A stretch of 6,726 nucleotides of DNA, taken from positions 1 to 6,726 of the forward strand of contig JAGCUM010000203.1 in NCBI GenBank assembly GCA_017962865.1, written 5' to 3'. This DNA comes from Spirochaetales bacterium (lineage in GTDB: Bacteria; Spirochaetota; Spirochaetia; Sphaerochaetales; Sphaerochaetaceae). The position numbers and the translations under genes are program-made. The notes beneath the pieces were generated by a model. It was not told the DNA's origin. It made no database searches and saw only the letters and a list, made by a program, of their open reading frames with translations. Shown here in pieces: positions 1 through 5,934 of the stretch (positions are counted from its first letter, which is position 1; each line of letters begins with the position of its first letter).

Positions 1-1
1 A

Positions 2-34
2 CAGACAAACAATATCATGGAATTGATTGAATGA
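2..34 (+). pseudogene. Possible tail of the upstream half of the same gene, ending in an in-frame TGA
   Basis: The frame of the helicase-associated gene can be read from base 2 as QTNNIMELIE, then TGA at 32-34, then FGFIKIIGTSVYFKTSVLD up to base 91. Helicase_C_3-type proteins typically have a segment here reading roughly 'leu-rich helix, W, G-L, strand, T-P-L-G', and a tryptophan codon TGG would fit the TGA position (IMELIE-W-FGFIKI). This suggests a nonsense change or a sequence error rather than a true gene end. The evidence is remembered family shape, not an alignment, and only ten codons are visible before the stop. Confidence 0.3.
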
Positions 35-130
35 TTTGGTTTTATCAAGATTATCGGCACATCAGTCTATTTTAAAACTTCCGTTTTGGATTCCGTTCAG
101 GAGCGTTCAGAGCTCAGGACAGACTCAGAT

Positions 131-1039
131 ATGAAGGTCAGCTTCATAGGAAATCAGAGTCCTGACGACATTCTCTATCTGTTTGCAGACATCGAGGTAT
201 GTGACAAGCTCATCAGCTACGCCATTACCAAGGACAGCTTCTTCAGGGCCTTGGAGCTCGGCCTTACCAGAAGCAGGATAGAAGCTTTCCTCGGGCTGGA
301 AGAACAGCCGCGGTTCATGCAGTGGGAAAGCTCGTTCTCACGTCTGAGGCTATATGACGGCATCGTTGTCAGATGTGATTCGGATATCAGGACCATGATT
401 GAAAGACATCCGGATCTCAAGGACCACATCCTGGAGGTCTTCGGAGACAATCTGCTTCTTATGAAACGTTCCACCTATCCGCTGTGGCAGCAGACGCTCT
501 CCTATGCTCTGGACCTGAAGCATCTGCCCTTTGTTCCGGATAGCGGAAGTGTATCTCAGGATAATACCGGACAGGATGATAACTGCACACCGTTCGAATT
601 CGGGGAACCGGATAATACCGTCCATGAGGAAAGCGTGCATTCCTGGGAGGATGTTTCAAAGCAGCTTCTTTCCTATGCAGAATCCGTCGGATGCAACCTG
701 TCTGAAGTCGAGCCTCTCATAACGGACAGGATAATCGTATCCAAGTCCCAGATTGACAGAAGCTTCAGATATGCCGGAAGAATAAGTGTCAGCGGTTTCG
801 ACTACAACGCAAAGCTTTCGGCAATCAAAGGCGCACTGCCTAAGGCAAAGAACAAGGAAGCAGATTTGCTTGAACTGGAGCTTCCGTCCGAGAACCTGAT
901 CGTCCAGCCACTTGAAATAGTCAAGACAGGACAGACAACCAGTGTTCTCAGGTCAAAAGTCATGCCTGACGGACAGGAGAGAAGCATCTCAATTTCCTCA
1001 ATTTTCAAAGTTACAGTACTCAGATGGTCACTGAGATGA
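131..1039 (+). CDS. Helicase-associated (XPB/Ssl2-like) domain protein, probably the C-terminal part of a split or larger gene
   Basis: Seen: from ATG 131 the product is 302 residues. Residues about 1-115 have the layout of the helicase-associated XPB/Ssl2 domain (Helicase_C_3 type): a strand 'MKVSFIGN', then 'SYAITKDSFFRALELGL' near 29-45, then 'RLYDGIVVRC' near 73-82. Residues about 134-172 are a polar, acidic linker. Residues about 205-302 form a second domain with 'FDYNAKLSAIKGAL', 'LLELELPSENLIVQPLEIVK' and a final 'SIFKVTVLRWSL', resembling the WYL-like tails of such proteins. No Walker motif is present, so this product alone is not a helicase. ATG 131 is chosen because AGGA at 116-119 lies 11 bases upstream, a weak site; TTG 86 has none. 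The frame is open from 35 and the reading upstream still looks homologous, so the natural protein may start before the window. Role unknown; DNA binding or association with a helicase is inference. Confidence 0.7.
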   Translation: MKVSFIGNQSPDDILYLFADIEVCDKLISYAITKDSFFRALELGLTRSRIEAFLGLEEQPRFMQWESSFSRLRLYDGIVVRCDSDIRTMIERHPDLKDHILEVFGDNLLLMKRSTYPLWQQTLSYALDLKHLPFVPDSGSVSQDNTGQDDNCTPFEFGEPDNTVHEESVHSWEDVSKQLLSYAESVGCNLSEVEPLITDRIIVSKSQIDRSFRYAGRISVSGFDYNAKLSAIKGALPKAKNKEADLLELELPSENLIVQPLEIVKTGQTTSVLRSKVMPDGQERSISISSIFKVTVLRWSLR

Positions 1040-1040
1040 G

Positions 1041-3014
1041 TCAGCCTTCTTCGCCGAACTCTTTTTCATACTCCTCGGATTTGGCTATCCACTGAAGCTC
1101 GATCTCGTTCTTTCTGTCCTCAAGGTCCTGCTTCTGCTTCACAAGCTCGACTATCTTCTGGGCGTTGCTGTAATTCTCATGCAGATTCATCAGGGCATTG
1201 ATTTCGGAGATCTTGAGGTCAAGTTCATCAACCTTCTTCATCAGCTCCTCAAGCTCACCCTTTAGCTTGTTCCTGCGGTTCTTGCGGCGGTTTGCCTCTG
1301 CCCTGTCCATGGCAGGATTGGCGGAACCGAAACCGAATGATGCCTTGAAGGCCTCATCCCTGGTGGCCTGACTTTCCGGAGCCTTGAGGACCTTGGCAGC
1401 CTTGGGGGCATCGGCCTCGATACCGAGTCTCTGATCCAGCTTCCACTGGAAGTAGTCATAGTCCCCGTTGAAGAATTCCGGTTCACCGTCCGAAAGATAG
1501 AGGATCCTGTCTGCGATGGCACGGATGAAATATGCATCGTGGCTTACGAAGATTATGGTCCCCTTGTAGTTCTGCAGTGCACGCAGGAGCATGTCCTTTG
1601 AGTTGATGTCCAGATGGTTGGTAGGCTCGTCCAGAATAAGAAGCGATGCCGGCTGAAGCAAAATCTTCAGCAGTGCCAGACGAGACCTTTCACCTCCGGA
1701 AAGAACCGAGGCTTTCTTCTGGATGTCGTCACCGGAGAACAGGAAAGAACCCAGTGCATTTCTGATTGCCCCTTCCGTACCGTAGGAACTCACCTGGGAG
1801 AAAACCGTTCCCTCCATATCCAGTGAATCGGCAGTATCCTGGGCATAGTAACCGACCTTGACCCCGGTTCCCAAACGGGCAATTCCGGTGAAATCCGAAT
1901 CCTGCTGGGCGATGATTCTCAGCAGAGTACTCTTACCTATTCCGTTGTGACCGGTGACCGCCAGACGCTGGCCTTTATTGACCACCATACTGAAATCCCT
2001 GAACACGACCTGAGGTCCGTAACACTTGGTCAGATTCTCGACAACAACCATGTCATTCGGACTGTGCGGTGGCTCAGGAAACGAGAAATGCAGCGTTTTC
2101 AGGTGGCTTGGTACGACTACAGGCTCTAGTTTGTCCAGCATCTTGATTCTGCTCTGAACCTGTTTGCTCTTGGTTGCCTTGTATCTGAAGCGCTCGATGA
2201 ACTGCTCGGTGCGCTCGATCTCGGCCTGCTGGCGCTTGAATGCAGCTTCCAGCTGCTCGATTTCCAGCTTCCTCTGTTTCTCATAGAAAGAGTAGTTTCC
2301 GCTGTATCTGGTGAGCTTTGCATTGAAGAGTTCGTAGACTTCATTGACGGTATCATCAAGAAAGCCCTTGTCATGGCAGACAATCAGAAGAGAGCCCTTG
2401 AATGTCTTGAGAAAGCTCTCTAGCCAGAGGCGCGCTTCGATATCCAGGTAGTTGGTTGGCTCGTCAAGCATCATCAGGTCCGGGCTCTCGCAAAGCACCT
2501 TTGCAAGGGCGATTCTCATCTGGTATCCGCCGGAGAATTCATTGCACGGGCGCTTCATGTCTCCGGAAGTGAAGCCGAGACCTTTGGCTATGGCATAGAT
2601 GACCTGCTCGCGATCGTAATAGGAGCTTTCAAGAAGGCTTTCCTGAAGCTCGTTGAGCTCAATCAGAAGAGCTTCGGAGTGGTTGGTCACAAGCTGGCTT
2701 TCGATTTCCCGTTGGCGTCTGAGATTCTCATCAAAACGGGAGAAGCCCTTCTCCATCTCTTCGTAGACGGTATTGTCCCTCAGGACTATATCGCTCTGAG
2801 GCAGATAGGATACGCGCATACCCCTTGTCTTGGTGACCTGACCGCCGTCGCAAGGCATAAGACCTGCCACGATCTTCATCAGAGTCGATTTGCCTTCACC
2901 GTTACCGCCGGCAAGGGCTGCACGTGCATGCTCGCCCAGTGTAAGCGATACACCGGAAAGAAGAGTCCTGTCTCCGAATGACAAATCTATGCTCTGAACC
3001 TGTAGAATACCCAT
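1041..3014 (-). CDS. ABC-F family ATPase, YheS/YdiF-like ribosome-associated translation factor
   Basis: A soluble protein of 657 residues with two ABC domains and no membrane segment. ABC-F proteins bind the ribosomal E site and help stalled or incorrectly positioned complexes; this role is family knowledge. Domain 1 has Walker A GGNGEGKST (36-44), signature FSGGY (160-164), Walker B ending D184-E185 and switch H214. The inter-domain arm at about 240-300 contains 'FIERFRYKATKSKQVQSRIK', the pattern of the YheS/YdiF branch. Domain 2 has Walker A GHNGIGKST (355-363), signature LSGGE (438-442), D462-E463 and H492. Residues about 570-655 form a charged C-terminal coiled coil. All catalytic residues are intact. 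ATG 3014 is preferred because 'MGILQVQSIDLSFGDRTLL' is the usual family N-terminus; GTG 3041 would add nine unusual residues. No strong Shine-Dalgarno is visible. It follows the lactate dehydrogenase by 59 bases and converges on the first gene. Nothing marks it as an antibiotic-resistance type. Confidence 0.93.
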   Translation of the reverse strand: MGILQVQSIDLSFGDRTLLSGVSLTLGEHARAALAGGNGEGKSTLMKIVAGLMPCDGGQVTKTRGMRVSYLPQSDIVLRDNTVYEEMEKGFSRFDENLRRQREIESQLVTNHSEALLIELNELQESLLESSYYDREQVIYAIAKGLGFTSGDMKRPCNEFSGGYQMRIALAKVLCESPDLMMLDEPTNYLDIEARLWLESFLKTFKGSLLIVCHDKGFLDDTVNEVYELFNAKLTRYSGNYSFYEKQRKLEIEQLEAAFKRQQAEIERTEQFIERFRYKATKSKQVQSRIKMLDKLEPVVVPSHLKTLHFSFPEPPHSPNDMVVVENLTKCYGPQVVFRDFSMVVNKGQRLAVTGHNGIGKSTLLRIIAQQDSDFTGIARLGTGVKVGYYAQDTADSLDMEGTVFSQVSSYGTEGAIRNALGSFLFSGDDIQKKASVLSGGERSRLALLKILLQPASLLILDEPTNHLDINSKDMLLRALQNYKGTIIFVSHDAYFIRAIADRILYLSDGEPEFFNGDYDYFQWKLDQRLGIEADAPKAAKVLKAPESQATRDEAFKASFGFGSANPAMDRAEANRRKNRRNKLKGELEELMKKVDELDLKISEINALMNLHENYSNAQKIVELVKQKQDLEDRKNEIELQWIAKSEEYEKEFGEEG

Positions 3015-3031
3015 ATCAAACCACGTTAGGT

Positions 3032-3060
3032 ACTCTAGCACATGAAGGCGATAGCTTCAA
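3032..3060 (-). promoter_or_regulatory. Candidate sigma-70-type promoter for the ABC-F gene
   Basis: On the minus strand TTGAAG (3060-3055) and TAGAGT (3037-3032) are separated by 17 bases, each matching four of six consensus positions. Transcription would start near 3025, about ten bases before ATG 3014, giving a nearly leaderless message. This would fit the absence of a clear ribosome-binding site and would exclude the GTG 3041 start. Both boxes are weak, and read-through from the lactate dehydrogenase gene is an equal alternative. Confidence 0.25.
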
Positions 3061-3073
3061 TAAAGTAAAAATC

Positions 3074-4111
3074 TCAGAAGCAGCGCTGCTTACGCTCCTT
3101 CTTGCAGTGTTCGATATTGCCGCAGCGGTAGCACAGCTCATTGTCGCACATGCCGTCATTGTTGGAGCACGAGAGGATGTTGTTCACCGTCGTCTCAGCG
3201 ATATTGTTCAGAGCTTCCTCTGTCAGGAAAGCATGGTGTGAAGTGACAATGACGTTTGGCATCGAGATCAGACGTGAGAGCAGCTCATCGTTCATGATAT
3301 GTCCGGAGCGGTCCTCGAAGAAGATATCCGCCTCCTCCTCATAGACATCCAGACAGGCAGCGCCTACTTTTCTGGCCTTGATGCCTTCAAGCAGAGCCTC
3401 GGAATCGATCAGCGCGCCACGGGAAGTATTGATGATCACAACACCCTTCTTCATGTTCCCGATTGCATCGGAGTTGATCATATGTCGGGTTTCATCGGTC
3501 AGCGGGCAATGCAGCGAAATGATATCGCTTCGTCTGAAAAGCTCCTCCAGTGACACATATTCGATGCCGCTGTCCTTTGCAGGATAGCTGTCATAGGCAA
3601 TCACATTCATGCCGAAACCACGGCAGATATCAATGAAGATCCGTCCGATTCTTCCGGTTCCGATAACACCCACGGTCTTTCCGTGAAGATCGAATCCCGT
3701 AAGCCCGTTCAAGGAGAAGTTGAACTCCCTCGTCCTGTTGTAGGCCTTGTGGATACGGCGTACCGAGGTAAGCAGCATGGCAATGGCATGCTCTGCAACT
3801 GCATATGGGGAATAAGCAGGAACATGGACCACATGTATCTTGCCGAAGGCTGCACGGATATCGACGTTGTTATAGCCTGCGGACCTGAGCGCTATGAGTC
3901 TGACTCCCAGGTCGTAGAGCCTGTCGATTACCTTCTTGTCCACAGAGTCGTTGACAAATACGCAGACGGCATCGCAATCCTTCGCCAGCTCGACGGTATC
4001 CCCGTTGAGCTTCGTTTCCAGGAATCTGAACTGAACATCATGCATCTGTCCGTACTTCTCGAATGACGGCATGTCATACGCCTTGGCATCATAGAACGCA
4101 ACCTTGATCAC
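3074..4111 (-). CDS. ldhA: D-lactate dehydrogenase (NAD-dependent D-2-hydroxyacid dehydrogenase)
   Basis: Cytoplasmic enzyme expected to reduce pyruvate to D-lactate with NADH, recycling NAD during fermentation. The 345 residues follow the E. coli LdhA pattern closely: 'CDAVCVFVND' near 46-55, 'ALRSAGYNNVD' near 74-84, 'VPAYSPYAVAEHAI' near 97-110, 'FSLNGLTGF' near 132-140, and Rossmann motif GTGRIG (151-156) with D174 as the NAD-selecting acid. The catalytic triad is R231 (TSRG), E260 and H292 (TSHHAFL), each four below the E. coli numbers. 'IFFEDRSGHIMNDELLSRL' (263-281) is typical of D-lactate dehydrogenases rather than other 2-hydroxyacid enzymes. The start is GTG, supported by AGTGAGG seven bases upstream. 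The C-terminus is about 16 residues longer than E. coli LdhA and carries six cysteines at 315-344, which is odd. It sits 106 bases after the importer operon, so it probably has its own promoter. Substrate is inferred from family. Confidence 0.93.
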   Translation of the reverse strand: MIKVAFYDAKAYDMPSFEKYGQMHDVQFRFLETKLNGDTVELAKDCDAVCVFVNDSVDKKVIDRLYDLGVRLIALRSAGYNNVDIRAAFGKIHVVHVPAYSPYAVAEHAIAMLLTSVRRIHKAYNRTREFNFSLNGLTGFDLHGKTVGVIGTGRIGRIFIDICRGFGMNVIAYDSYPAKDSGIEYVSLEELFRRSDIISLHCPLTDETRHMINSDAIGNMKKGVVIINTSRGALIDSEALLEGIKARKVGAACLDVYEEEADIFFEDRSGHIMNDELLSRLISMPNVIVTSHHAFLTEEALNNIAETTVNNILSCSNNDGMCDNELCYRCGNIEHCKKERKQRCF

Positions 4112-4118
4112 AGAAGAA

Positions 4119-4125
4119 CCTCACT
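4119..4125 (-). promoter_or_regulatory. Ribosome-binding site deciding the GTG start of the lactate dehydrogenase
   Basis: The minus strand reads AGTGAGG, then seven bases, then GTG at 4111. The sequence and spacing are good, and translation from this GTG gives the family N-terminus (M-I-K-V-A-F-Y-D). The next ATG is 13 codons further in and would remove the first strand. Confidence 0.75.
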
Positions 4126-4136
4126 TTGCGGATTGT

Positions 4137-4166
4137 TGCTATGCAATCACTGCTATACAGTCACTG
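4137..4166 (-). repeat. 14-bp imperfect tandem repeat upstream of the lactate dehydrogenase, possible operator
   Basis: On the minus strand CAGTGACTGTATAG is followed directly by CAGTGATTGCATAG, two mismatches in 14, and then by CA, which begins a third copy. Copies occupy 4166-4153 and 4152-4139. The first copy contains CAGTGACTG, itself a short palindrome around one base. The repeat lies between a candidate -10 element (TATTAT, 4172-4167) and the ribosome-binding site, so a protein bound here could block transcription. It does not match the redox repressor Rex pattern as I know it. The repeat is directly visible; the operator role is inference. Confidence 0.5.
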
Positions 4167-4195
4167 ATAATATAATCCCGAAATGCGTAAAAGGA
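4167..4195 (-). promoter_or_regulatory. Weak candidate promoter of the lactate dehydrogenase gene
   Basis: The A+T-rich minus-strand stretch contains TATTAT (4172-4167), five of six matches to a -10 box. At 17 bases upstream is TCCTTT (4195-4190), a poor -35 box. Transcription would begin near 4160, inside the tandem repeat, leaving a leader of about 50 bases. The gap of 106 bases after the importer operon makes a promoter here plausible, but the -35 is weak. Confidence 0.3.
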
Positions 4196-4217
4196 AACCA
4201 AGGCTACACGGTGTCAG

Positions 4218-5012
4218 TCAATCCTGTTCCATAAGAAGCATGCGGTCGGTCTGAAGCTCGCTTCCGGATTTTCTCCTGAACATATCTACCAAAGTCGGAA
4301 CTGTAAGGGCAGCTTTCTCCTGTCCGCTGACATCAAGAATCAGATGTCCCTGGTTCAGCATGAAGAGCCTGTTTCCAAGATCGATAGCACTCTGCATGTT
4401 GTGGGTAACCATCATACATGTGATAGAGGACTCAGAGACAATGCGCTTGGTCAGTTCCAGAACCTTCTCTGCAGGTCCGGGATCCAGGGCGGCGGTGTGC
4501 TCGTCCAGAAGCAGCAGCTTGGGCGGATTGAAAGTGGCCATCATCAAAGTCAGTGCCTGACGCTGACCTCCGGAAAGAAGTCCAACCGGCTGTTTCATTC
4601 TGTCCTCAAGGCCCATGTCCAGCAATGACAGCCTCTCGCGGAAAAGCGCCCTATCCTGTCTTGAAATCATGCTGAACCAGCTTCCTCTGCCGGCTGCAAG
4701 AGCAAGGTTCTCCTCAATGCTCATGTTGGGGGCACTTCCTCTCATCGGATCCTGGAAAAGCCTTCCTATGGACTTGGCCCTGACGTGGTCCGGCGTGAAG
4801 GTCACGTCCTGACCGTCAAGTACTATCCTTCCCTTGTCAACGATGAAGTTTCCGCAGATTGCATTGAACAGAGTGCTCTTTCCTGCACCGTTTGCTCCTA
4901 TTATCGTGATGAAATCGCCCTTGTTTACATGGACGGAAAAGTCCTCCAAAGCTGTCTTGGCATCAGGGGTTCCCTTGTTGAAAGTGACGGAGATGTTGCT
5001 GATATCAAGCAT
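4218..5012 (-). CDS. ABC importer ATP-binding protein of the TrpXYZ-type system (COG1101-like)
   Basis: Cytoplasmic ATPase of 264 residues that would power the permease encoded just upstream. Visible motifs in order are Walker A GANGAGKST (39-47), Q-loop LFQDP (85-89), signature LSGGQ (146-150), Walker B LLLLDE (166-171) and switch H204. After the Walker B glutamate it reads DEHTAALDP instead of the common DEPTSALDP; I associate this variant with the COG1101 ATPases that partner ABC_sub_bind-type binding proteins, which agrees with its neighbours. Length is normal. The start is supported by a strong ribosome-binding site and it overlaps the permease end by eight bases, so translation is probably coupled and it is the last gene of the operon. 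Substrate is not shown by this subunit. No clear intrinsic terminator follows it in 4112-4217. Confidence 0.93.
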   Translation of the reverse strand: MLDISNISVTFNKGTPDAKTALEDFSVHVNKGDFITIIGANGAGKSTLFNAICGNFIVDKGRIVLDGQDVTFTPDHVRAKSIGRLFQDPMRGSAPNMSIEENLALAAGRGSWFSMISRQDRALFRERLSLLDMGLEDRMKQPVGLLSGGQRQALTLMMATFNPPKLLLLDEHTAALDPGPAEKVLELTKRIVSESSITCMMVTHNMQSAIDLGNRLFMLNQGHLILDVSGQEKAALTVPTLVDMFRRKSGSELQTDRMLLMEQD

Positions 5013-5934
5013 TGTTCACCTCCTCTTCCTGTGCTCTGCCATGACGCATCTTTCTCATGAACAGAGGGAATCTCCGCCTGAGGTATGGTCCGGAAATGGC
5101 AATCACGACTATCACTGCGGAAACCAGCTTCAGCATGAAGGCAGGCATGTTCAGACGCAGGGCTGCAGTATAGACAAGTCGGAAAATGAAGGCACCTGCA
5201 ACGGCTCCTACAAGCCTTGCGGAAATGGGTCTGCTCTTTCCGATGAATGTGTTTCCGATCAGAAGCGAAGCCAGCGCTATGGTCAGCATTCCGGATCCGA
5301 TGGTCACATTTACCGACTTCTGGTACATGGCCAGAAGGCACCCCGACAGGGCCGTGAAGGAATTGGAAATACAAAGACCTATGATCGTTGTCTTTGCAGG
5401 GTTGATGGATGAAGACCGGACCATGTCAGGATTATCTCCGGTAGCCCGGATGGCAAGTCCTATGCGGGTTTTCAGGAACTGGGACAGGAACAGGACCACC
5501 AGGACAGTGAAAATCACAATGACGAAGATGCGGTACTGCGAAGAAAGGAAAGACCCGCTCAGCAGTGTCTTTGCCTTTGTGAACACAGTCTCCGTCTTGT
5601 TCATGTTCAGGAGCGAGGAATTGCCCATCACGGCTATATTGATGGAGTACAGGCCGGTATTGACCACAATTCCCGAAAGCAGGCTGTCCACACCCATCTT
5701 GGTCTGAAGGAAAGCCGTGACGAAGCCCGAAAGCGCACCTGCGCCCATTGCGGCAAGGATTGCAAGATAAGGATGTCCGGAGATGGCTACAACAGCACCG
5801 ACGGCAGCTCCGAAAGTGAAGCAGCCGTCAGTTGAGAGATCACATACTCCGAGCATGCTGTAGCTCAGAAACAGAGCCAGGACTGTGAGCGAGCTCATCA
5901 GTCCCAGTTCAAGTGCGGTAAGAATCAGATCCAT
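5005..5934 (-). CDS. ABC importer permease of the TrpXYZ-type system (BPD_transp_2 family, COG4120-like)
   Basis: Integral inner-membrane protein of 309 residues forming the import channel. Hydrophobic segments that look membrane-spanning lie near 5-27, 38-52, 55-78, 84-103, 136-155, 180-204, 215-231, 240-260 and 268-283, so about eight or nine. The cytoplasmic loop near 157-182, 'RIGLAIRATGDNPDMVR', is the ATPase-contact loop characteristic of the branched-chain/sugar type permease family. The C-terminus ends in a positively charged then acidic cytoplasmic tail (285-309). ATG 5934 directly follows the TAA of the binding-protein gene with no gap, and its weak ribosome-binding site (GAAAG, seven bases upstream) lies in that gene's end, so translation is likely coupled. 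The eight-base overlap with the ATPase completes the operon. Length is usual for the family. The transported ligand cannot be read from this subunit. Confidence 0.92.
   Translation of the reverse strand: MDLILTALELGLMSSLTVLALFLSYSMLGVCDLSTDGCFTFGAAVGAVVAISGHPYLAILAAMGAGALSGFVTAFLQTKMGVDSLLSGIVVNTGLYSINIAVMGNSSLLNMNKTETVFTKAKTLLSGSFLSSQYRIFVIVIFTVLVVLFLSQFLKTRIGLAIRATGDNPDMVRSSSINPAKTTIIGLCISNSFTALSGCLLAMYQKSVNVTIGSGMLTIALASLLIGNTFIGKSRPISARLVGAVAGAFIFRLVYTAALRLNMPAFMLKLVSAVIVVIAISGPYLRRRFPLFMRKMRHGRAQEEEVNNA
5016..5023 (-). promoter_or_regulatory. Strong ribosome-binding site of the importer ATPase
   Basis: The minus strand reads GGAGGTGA, with GGAGG six bases before ATG 5012. It lies inside the last codons of the permease gene and is the strongest such site in the window, so the ATPase may be translated at a higher rate than the permease, matching its likely two copies per complex. 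Confidence 0.8.

Noticed and set aside
27..134. Small plus-strand frame from TTG 27 whose TGA overlaps ATG 131 in an ATGA junction
   Set aside because: The overlap resembles coupled genes, but the 35-codon product is unrecognised and has no ribosome-binding site; the other frame carries the family-like sequence.
559..619. Repeated GGATAATACCG, two copies 50 bases apart in the first gene
   Set aside because: Lies in the low-complexity acidic linker, is in coding sequence and is too short to suggest a mobile or regulatory element.
1019..1035. Hairpin CTCAG-loop-CTGAG near the convergent stops as a terminator
   Set aside because: Only five base pairs and no T-run on either strand.
3015..3041. 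GTG 3041 as start of the ABC-F gene
   Set aside because: It adds nine residues not seen in the family, has no ribosome-binding site and would lie upstream of the candidate -10 box.
3043..3059. Hairpin TGAAG-loop-CTTCA between lactate dehydrogenase and ABC-F as a terminator
   Set aside because: Five base pairs only, and no T-run follows it on the minus strand; the T-rich stretch comes before the hairpin.
3683..4066. Plus-strand open frame of 127 residues opposite the lactate dehydrogenase
   Set aside because: It is fully antisense to a gene with intact catalytic residues and resembles no family.
4171..4176. Perfect plus-strand TATAAT as a promoter
   Set aside because: No -35 box at the right distance and no plus-strand gene downstream.
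4834..5707. Long plus-strand open frames (192 and 173 residues) opposite the permease and ATPase genes
   Set aside because: They lie antisense to well-recognised ABC genes, have no family resemblance and show odd composition; they are by-products of codon bias on the other strand.
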